Assembly (NCBI GenBank): GCA_020849275.1
Contig: JADLGO010000065.1
Location: 94,601 to 158,600, forward strand
From: Chthonomonadales bacterium
GTDB lineage: Bacteria > Armatimonadota > Chthonomonadetes > Chthonomonadales > CAJBBX01
Direction of reading: 5' to 3'
Length of the DNA stretch: 64,000 nucleotides
The position numbers were made by a program, and so were the translations under genes. Below the pieces are notes generated by a model. That model ran no database searches and was not told the origin of the DNA. It saw only the letters and a program-made list of their open reading frames with translations. Of this stretch, positions 59,212 through 64,000 are shown piece after piece; within the stretch, counting starts at the first letter, position 1, and every line of letters starts with the position of its first letter.

Positions 59212-61131
59212 ATGCCCTACACCGTCCCCGTAAGCTCTGTGCCCCTGCTCCAGGACCCTCCTTTCGTCCTGGCGCTCTTCGTGCTCGCCGCTGCTCTCGG
59301 CCGCCGTATCCTGCTGCTCGTCGGCGCGCGTCCGGAGCGCGCGCCCGCCCTCGAATGGGGTGTCCTCTGCGCCGGGGTCGGCCTTGGCGCGATCCAGGCG
59401 GTGCCCTTCGCCCTGGGCGCCCTGGGCGTGCTCACCCCGACTGGCGTCTGGCTGGCGCTCGGTCTCCTGGCGGTGGCGCTCGCGCACGATGCGGCCGCGG
59501 TGGCCCGTGGCGTCCTGCTGGCCGCGCGACGCCGGTTGCGACGCCGCGCGCCGGCCTGGGCCGTCGCCACCGCCTGCATCCTGGCGGTACCGATCGGGGT
59601 GGCGCTGCTGCAAGCGCTCTGCCCGCCCACGGCGCAGGACGCTCTCGGGTACCACCTGACGGCGCCGAAGCGCTGGCTGCAAGCGGAGAGCCTGCGCTAC
59701 CTGCCGGCGATCCCGCATACGAACTCCCCGCTCGGCGTCGAGATGCTCTACACGATCACGCTGGCTGTCTGGAGCGACACGGCGGCCGCGCTGATCCACT
59801 TCGCCTTCGGCACGCTGTCGATGTGCGCGCTCTACGCGCTGGGCCGACGCCTGCGGGGCCCGGCCGCCGGCGTCGCGGCAGCGGCGGCGTTCGCGCTCGG
59901 CGTGCCCCGTCTCTGGGCGCTGCCGAGCTTCATCGTGGCCTATGTCGACCTGGCGGTCGTGTTCGAAACGCTCTGCGCGTGCCTGGCATGGCTGCATCTG
60001 CGCCGCGACGGCGATCGCGGCTGGCTGTGGTGCGCGGGCCTGTGCGCGGGCTTCGCCGGCTCGTTCAAGCTTACGGCCGCGCCGCTCGGCGTCGTGCTCG
60101 CCCTGCTGACCGCGGCGGTTCGCCTGCGCGCGTCTGAGCCGCCGAGCGCCGCCTTCCGCGAGGCCGTCGGACTGCTGGGCATCTCGCTGCTGCCGATCCT
60201 TCCCTGGCTGGGCCGGGCGTGGGTGCTCACGGGCAACCCGGTCTGGCCGATGCTCTCCGGCCTGTTCCCAACGCGCGATTGGTCGCCGGAGGCGGACGCG
60301 GCCTACAGTGCCTACTTCCGTTACTACAACTGGGGTGTGCGCGGCGCCGACGCGCTTCCACTGACGGCGCGCCGCGCGCTCCTGGCCGGCGCTGCGCTGG
60401 TGACCGCGGCGGCCACGGCGCTCGCCGTCCGGGTGCTGTCTCGGCCCGGTGAGCGCTGGCTGGCGCTGCTCGCAGGCACGATGGGGATCGCCGGCATGGC
60501 GGGAACGGGCCTCTACCTGCGGCTGCTGATGCCGTGGACCACGCTGGCCATCCTTCTGGTCGCTATCGCGGCGACGCGGGCGCTGGCGCGCGTGCCTGGC
60601 GCGGGGGTCGTTGCCCTGGCGCTGTTGGCCGTGAACGCGGCCGTCTATGTCCGGGGCGCTGGGCTGCCGGCGACGGCGCAGGCGGCTGTCGGCGCGATGG
60701 ACAGGCACGGCTTTCTCGGAGCCGCCATGCCGCTCACCGCCCTCTGGGACTACGTCAACGCGCGCCTGGAGCCCGGCGCTCGGCTTCTCTACGCCGCTCC
60801 CGGGGGCACCTACTACAGCGATCGCTACTGCTTCATGACCGACCCGTACCTCCAGCATCGCGTTCGGCTCGACAGGTGGCCGGCCTTCGTGGCGAGCATG
60901 CGCCGGGACGGCATCCGGTACGCCGTTCTGCCCGAGGTGGCCCAGGACCTGGAGCGACCCGGCCCGCCCTACGCCCCCGCGCGCAACGAGGTGCGCTTCG
61001 TGCGGCGGCTCGTGCGGGCGGGCGGCCGGAGGCTGACTGCAGTGGACAGGCTTGGCCTGTACCGTATTGAGCGGTGGCCCGCGCCCTCGGAGGCCGCTGG
61101 AGGCAGCGCGCCGGAAGGGGCGGCGCCGTGA
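59212..61131 (+). CDS. Polytopic membrane glycosyltransferase-like protein
   Basis: A 639-residue protein with about ten to twelve helices. The motif TAQDALGYHLTAPKRWLQAE in the first large extracytoplasmic loop, followed by NSPLGVEMLYTITLAVWSD, is typical of GT-C type sugar or mannosyl transferases of the GT39/DUF2029 group. The C-terminal 130 residues are soluble (YYSDRYCFMTDPYLQHRVRL). It probably glycosylates a lipid or envelope protein. Its stop overlaps the next glycosyltransferase start (GTGA). A similar but distinct protein is encoded at 52590-54329. Confidence 0.83.
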   Translation: MPYTVPVSSVPLLQDPPFVLALFVLAAALGRRILLLVGARPERAPALEWGVLCAGVGLGAIQAVPFALGALGVLTPTGVWLALGLLAVALAHDAAAVARGVLLAARRRLRRRAPAWAVATACILAVPIGVALLQALCPPTAQDALGYHLTAPKRWLQAESLRYLPAIPHTNSPLGVEMLYTITLAVWSDTAAALIHFAFGTLSMCALYALGRRLRGPAAGVAAAAAFALGVPRLWALPSFIVAYVDLAVVFETLCACLAWLHLRRDGDRGWLWCAGLCAGFAGSFKLTAAPLGVVLALLTAAVRLRASEPPSAAFREAVGLLGISLLPILPWLGRAWVLTGNPVWPMLSGLFPTRDWSPEADAAYSAYFRYYNWGVRGADALPLTARRALLAGAALVTAAATALAVRVLSRPGERWLALLAGTMGIAGMAGTGLYLRLLMPWTTLAILLVAIAATRALARVPGAGVVALALLAVNAAVYVRGAGLPATAQAAVGAMDRHGFLGAAMPLTALWDYVNARLEPGARLLYAAPGGTYYSDRYCFMTDPYLQHRVRLDRWPAFVASMRRDGIRYAVLPEVAQDLERPGPPYAPARNEVRFVRRLVRAGGRRLTAVDRLGLYRIERWPAPSEAAGGSAPEGAAP

Positions 61132-61886
61132 CGAAGGGAGAGCGCGGCCCGACGCTCACCGGCGTACCACTGCCTGCGGACGCGCCGGCGCCGGCGCCGG
61201 GAAGCCTGACCGTGCTGATGCCGGTCTACAACGAGGCCGCCACGCTGCTCCGGGTGCTGGAGCGCGTCCTGCGGGCGGAGGTGCCCAAGGAGGTGCTGAT
61301 CGTCGACGATGCCTCGACGGACGGCACTCGCGAACTGCTCCGCAAGGAGGTGGAGGGCATCCTGCCGGGCGTGCGGGTGCTCTATAAGGAGCGAAACGAG
61401 GGGAAGGGCGCCGCCATCCGGGCCGGGCTCGCACACGCGCGCGGCGAGTGGATCGTGATTCAGGACGGCGATCTGGAGTACGACCCGCGAGACTACGCGC
61501 GCCTTCTGGAGCCGGCGAGGCGAGGCGAGGCCGACATCGTCTATGGCTCGCGCTTCGCGGCGCGGCGGCCGGCGATGCGGCTGCCAAACCGCGTGATCAA
61601 CTGGCTGCTCGCGCGCATGGTGCGTGTCCTCTACGGAGCGCCACTGACGGACGAGGCGACGTGCTACAAGCTGTTCCGGCGCGAGGTGCTGCTGAGTCTG
61701 CCGCTCGCCTGCCGCCGGTTCGAGTTCTGCCCCGAAGTGACTGCCAAGGCGCTCCGGCGGGGACATCGTATCGTGGAGGTGCCGATCCGCTATGCGCCGC
61801 GCACGGTGGCCGAGGGCAAGAAGATCCGCTGGACCGACGGCGTGACCGCAGTCTGGACGCTGCTGCGCTACCGGTTCTGGCGCTGA
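61128..61886 (+). CDS. Family 2 glycosyltransferase (dolichyl-phosphate mannosyltransferase-like)
   Basis: A 252-residue GT-A enzyme. It has TVLMPVYNEAATLLRVLERV, the nucleotide-sugar DDASTDGTRELL, NEGKGAAIRAGLAHARG and the metal-binding QDGDLEYDPRDY (DxD-like). The C-terminal TDEATCYKLFRREVLLSLPL and EVPIRYAPRTVAEGKKI match polyprenyl-phosphate sugar synthases. It lacks membrane helices. It likely makes a polyprenyl-phosphate sugar donor for the neighbouring GT-C protein, to which it is coupled (GTGA). The GTG at 61128 follows GGAAGGGG. It is convergent with the LolA-like gene, 7 bases away. Confidence 0.93.
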   Translation: MTKGERGPTLTGVPLPADAPAPAPGSLTVLMPVYNEAATLLRVLERVLRAEVPKEVLIVDDASTDGTRELLRKEVEGILPGVRVLYKERNEGKGAAIRAGLAHARGEWIVIQDGDLEYDPRDYARLLEPARRGEADIVYGSRFAARRPAMRLPNRVINWLLARMVRVLYGAPLTDEATCYKLFRREVLLSLPLACRRFEFCPEVTAKALRRGHRIVEVPIRYAPRTVAEGKKIRWTDGVTAVWTLLRYRFWR

Positions 61887-61893
61887 GCGGCGG

Positions 61894-62703
61894 CTACGGC
61901 CTCGCGCCTGGCGCCGGTCGGGCTTCCACCGAGCCGGGCGGAGGCGAGAAGCGCAGGTCACGCTCAGACAACCGCGGGTTCGCCTTCACCTCCTGCGCCG
62001 TGATCGTCACCGTCCGGGTGAGCGTCCCTTTGCGGCGCGTGACCGCAGGCTTCGCACCACGCGTGTCGCGCTCGACGATGGTCACCGGCACGCCCCGGAA
62101 CTCCATCTCGACGCGCCGCACGAGCCCCGTTGCCTTCTCGACCGCGAGCGTGATGGTCCCCGTCTTGCCGCGCAGCAGCGACGTCGAGACCCACTTCGCC
62201 CGCACGAGTTGACACGGTTGGCCGGCGATGGCTCGCGACCCAACGATCTTCGCGGACATCAGCCGCCGGACGGCCGAGGGGTTGGCCAGGAAGTAGAGCG
62301 GGTCCATCTCGCTCCCAATGCCCAGGCGGCCGAGCGACTTGAGCACGCCGGCGAGGTCCGGGGCGGCCGCCCGGCGCACGAACTGGCCGGTGAGGCTTCT
62401 GTGGAGGATGATCTGTTTGCCGTCGCAGGCCACGGTGACGGTGCCGGCGGCGGGCGTGGTGATGGTCAGCAGCATCCGGTTTGGGCGCACATACTTCAGT
62501 CTGCTCTGGAAGCCCTGGGTCCGGTTCACCTTGCCGACCCGTGTGGTGGCCGTGGTGCCGATCGTCTGGGTGTAGGAACTGAGCGCGCGGTAGCTCTGCT
62601 CCACGCGCCTGAGGATGGCCTGTGCGTCCTGAGCGCCGGCGGGCAGCGCTACCGTGGCCAGCGCAAGAGCGCCGAGGGCGGCGCGACGCAGGGCGCGTAT
62701 CAT
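61894..62703 (-). CDS. LolA/DUF2092-like secreted protein
   Basis: A 269-residue exported protein with a signal peptide (about 1-24, ending PAGAQDA). The body has the half-barrel pattern of LolA-like or DUF2092 proteins: a helix AILRRVEQSYRALSSYTQTI, then strands FQSRLKYVRPNRMLLTITTP, VACDGKQIILHR and VRRVEMEFRGVPVTIVERD. LolA carries lipoproteins across the periplasm; whether this one does is not known. Its ATG overlaps the stop of the related upstream gene (ATGA), so the two form a tandem pair. Confidence 0.82.
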   Translation of the reverse strand: MIRALRRAALGALALATVALPAGAQDAQAILRRVEQSYRALSSYTQTIGTTATTRVGKVNRTQGFQSRLKYVRPNRMLLTITTPAAGTVTVACDGKQIILHRSLTGQFVRRAAAPDLAGVLKSLGRLGIGSEMDPLYFLANPSAVRRLMSAKIVGSRAIAGQPCQLVRAKWVSTSLLRGKTGTITLAVEKATGLVRRVEMEFRGVPVTIVERDTRGAKPAVTRRKGTLTRTVTITAQEVKANPRLSERDLRFSPPPGSVEARPAPGARP

Positions 62704-63635
62704 TGCTGGGGCCTCTCGAGGAAGCGCTGCTGCGCGCCGGCCGGGGGAACGAAGCGAAAGAGGCCAGCGGCGAGCGCGGGGTTCGGAATGCCCTCCACCA
62801 CGCGCTCCGTGGCCTCGATGGTCGGGTTCGTGTAAGTCTCACGGCTTCGCGCGTCGCGCGTGGTGCCGATCCACGACGCCCGGAAGTGCGACTTGCGCAT
62901 CACGTAGGTTCCGGCGTCCAGCCACAGCGTGAACTCGCTCCGTCCCGGCTTCATTCCGCCGGCGTACGGGGTGAGGCTGCCGAGTCGGGCGAGGTAGGGC
63001 ACCGTGAACTTGCCTCGCACACGGATCGTGGGCTTGCCCTCGACGGTGTCCGGGCCGTCGTAGCGAACCGAGGTCGTGCCGGCGCGGACGAGCGCGGGCT
63101 GAAGAAACATGATGGGTGAGAGCACCTGCGGGCCGTAGTACTCGATCCCGCGACTGAGCGCGGCCAGGCTGCCCGTCAGGTCGCCGCGCACGTACGCGTT
63201 GTTCAGGCCGCTGTATTGCGTGAGCGTGGCGCCGTCGGCATAGAAGGCGGTCGTCCCGGAACCGCTATCGCGGACCAGGAGCATGATCTGGTCGGGCTCG
63301 CGGCGAAAGCGCAGCAGCGACTGCTGGCGGTACTGCGACGAGGAGCGCCCCGATCTGAGCTTAACGTCGGCCACGGAGGCGCACTGGTACGAGCGCAGCG
63401 TCCGGTAGGCCTGCGAGGCTCGCTCAAGCGCGGTACGCCCGTCGGTGGTGGCCGCGAGCGTCGGCAGCGGCGCGCCGGGTGCGGGCGACGGCAACGAATC
63501 GGCGTGCTCGACGTCCGGCGACGAGTCGGCGGCAGCCGGAACGTCGCGCCGGCAGGCGGAGCCGAGGCACAGGAGGGCCGCGCCGGCTGCGACGACGAAC
63601 CAGAGACGGCCGAACCCACTTCTGGACCCTCGCAA
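62700..63635 (-). CDS. LolA/DUF2092-like lipoprotein
   Basis: A 311-residue predicted lipoprotein. The TTG at 63635 follows GGGAGGGAG and gives a signal peptide ending in LCLGSAC (Cys about 28). After a low-complexity linker, the helix TALERASQAYRTLRSYQCAS and strands SLLRFRREPDQIMLLVRD, AFYADGATLTQYSG and SEFTLWLDAGTYVMRKSHFR show the same fold as the next gene. It is co-transcribed with it from the promoter at 63761-63789. The lipid anchor suggests an acceptor in the envelope with the secreted paralogue as partner, which is inference. Confidence 0.82.
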   Translation of the reverse strand: MRGSRSGFGRLWFVVAAGAALLCLGSACRRDVPAAADSSPDVEHADSLPSPAPGAPLPTLAATTDGRTALERASQAYRTLRSYQCASVADVKLRSGRSSSQYRQQSLLRFRREPDQIMLLVRDSGSGTTAFYADGATLTQYSGLNNAYVRGDLTGSLAALSRGIEYYGPQVLSPIMFLQPALVRAGTTSVRYDGPDTVEGKPTIRVRGKFTVPYLARLGSLTPYAGGMKPGRSEFTLWLDAGTYVMRKSHFRASWIGTTRDARSRETYTNPTIEATERVVEGIPNPALAAGLFRFVPPAGAQQRFLERPQQ

Positions 63636-63760
63636 GTAGTCTCCCTCCCGGGCAGATGGCAGGACCGCAGCGGACCGTTGACGGAACCGGGGCGGCCAGT
63701 CACACTGCCTCACGGCGGTGCCGGGAGGCGCCCGGCGCCACGGTTCACGGACGGTGGCAT

Positions 63761-63789
63761 AGTATAACAGACCTGGCGTCGAGCGTCAA
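63761..63789 (-). promoter_or_regulatory. Promoter of the two LolA-like genes
   Basis: On the minus strand TTGACG (63784-63789), a 17-base spacer and TATACT (63761-63766), about 125 bases upstream of the TTG start. Confidence 0.8.
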
Positions 63790-63850
63790 ACGGGCGCTGC
63801 GGCGGGCACGGGGCCTTTCAGTCGGGCGAACAGCGGCCGCGGCGAGCCGA

Positions 63851-63888
63851 GGCGCGGCGACCTTCCGAGGGCAGGAGGTCGCCGCGCC
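63851..63888 (-). terminator. 13-bp hairpin after the partial gene at the window end
   Basis: A perfect inverted repeat (63851-63863 with 63876-63888) lies 20 bases downstream of the minus-strand stop codon at 63908. It separates that gene from the next promoter. No T tract. Confidence 0.6.
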
Positions 63889-63907
63889 GCGCGCGATGAG
63901 ACGCGGG

Positions 63908-64000
63908 CTACTGCTTCGTCATCGCGATGGTGACCTCTTTCGCCAGGTCCGGCTCAACGTCAATCGCGGTCGTGCCCTTCCAGGTTCCACCACTGGAGGC
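63908..64000 (-). CDS. C-terminal fragment of an unknown protein
   Basis: The last 30 codons of a gene that continues beyond the window, ending KEVTIAMTKQ and preceded by GTWKGTTAIDVEPDLA. The frame is open to the window edge, it is followed by a strong hairpin, and third positions are GC-rich. The fragment is too short to assign a family. Confidence 0.6.
   Translation of the reverse strand, partial: ASSGGTWKGTTAIDVEPDLAKEVTIAMTKQ

Noticed and set aside
1..64000. CRISPR arrays, insertion sequences, toxin-antitoxin pairs or restriction systems
   Set aside because: No regularly spaced repeats, transposase motifs, terminal inverted repeats with target duplications, or recognisable defence genes were found.

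Overview
The window is 64 kb of high-GC chromosome, densely packed with housekeeping genes. It contains no insertion sequences, phage genes, plasmid genes or CRISPR arrays. The gene content suggests a diderm, free-living bacterium related to Armatimonadota. The clues are a dnaK-dnaJ-hspR locus, two short type IV prepilin-like proteins with a C-terminal DGH motif, a PEP-CTERM surface protein, LolA-like and lipoprotein secretory proteins, a ComEA homologue and an ECF sigma/anti-sigma pair. The phylum is an inference from gene content, not a measured placement. Promoters are unusually easy to read here: about a dozen fit TTGAC(A/G)-N17/18-TATAAT.

Layout. 1-12.7 kb: end of an aldo/keto reductase; hspR-dnaJ-dnaK behind a promoter carrying a HAIR-type operator; a CHRD/PEP-CTERM protein; a cluster of three tRNA genes (Ser-CGA, Arg-CCT, Arg-GCG); a prepilin-like protein; an enolase-superfamily enzyme; Hsp20; Lon; an HD-GYP response regulator. 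12.7-23.8 kb: an Rrf2 regulator with cysK; an LmeA-like lipoprotein; a GH65 glycosidase; pntAA-pntAB-pntB; a ferredoxin-NADP reductase; an ECF sigma factor with its zinc-finger anti-sigma factor; and about 1.2 kb with a good promoter but no intact gene. 23.8-34.4 kb: pgi, a Trm112-like protein, aroQ, an M24 peptidase, a sugar-binding lipoprotein with a GHMP sugar kinase, queF-queD, tldE-like, comEA, asnS. 34.5-43.7 kb: leuS, a CPBP protease, an amidohydrolase, a second prepilin-like protein, an ABC ATPase/FtsX permease pair, and an N-acyl-D-amino-acid deacylase.

43.7-47.9 kb: a tightly overlapping six-gene operon of unknown membrane proteins behind one strong promoter. It is the best candidate in the window for an undescribed system. 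48-54 kb: the classical translation operon infC-rpmI-rplT-pheS-pheT, with an AUC-initiated infC and a PheT lacking its tRNA-binding domain, followed by a membrane glycosyltransferase. 54-64 kb: a Xer recombinase, deoB, deoA, radC, a bacterial translin homologue, a membrane glycosyltransferase, a family 2 glycosyltransferase, two LolA/DUF2092-like secreted proteins and the 3' end of an unknown gene.

Functionally the window covers protein quality control (DnaK, DnaJ, HspR, Hsp20, Lon), redox cofactor supply (PntAB, FNR), cysteine and shikimate biosynthesis, queuosine biosynthesis, translation, nucleoside salvage and cell-envelope assembly. Many neighbours are translationally coupled through ATGA, GTGA or TGATG overlaps. 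Several genes appear to use non-canonical AUC or AUU start codons.
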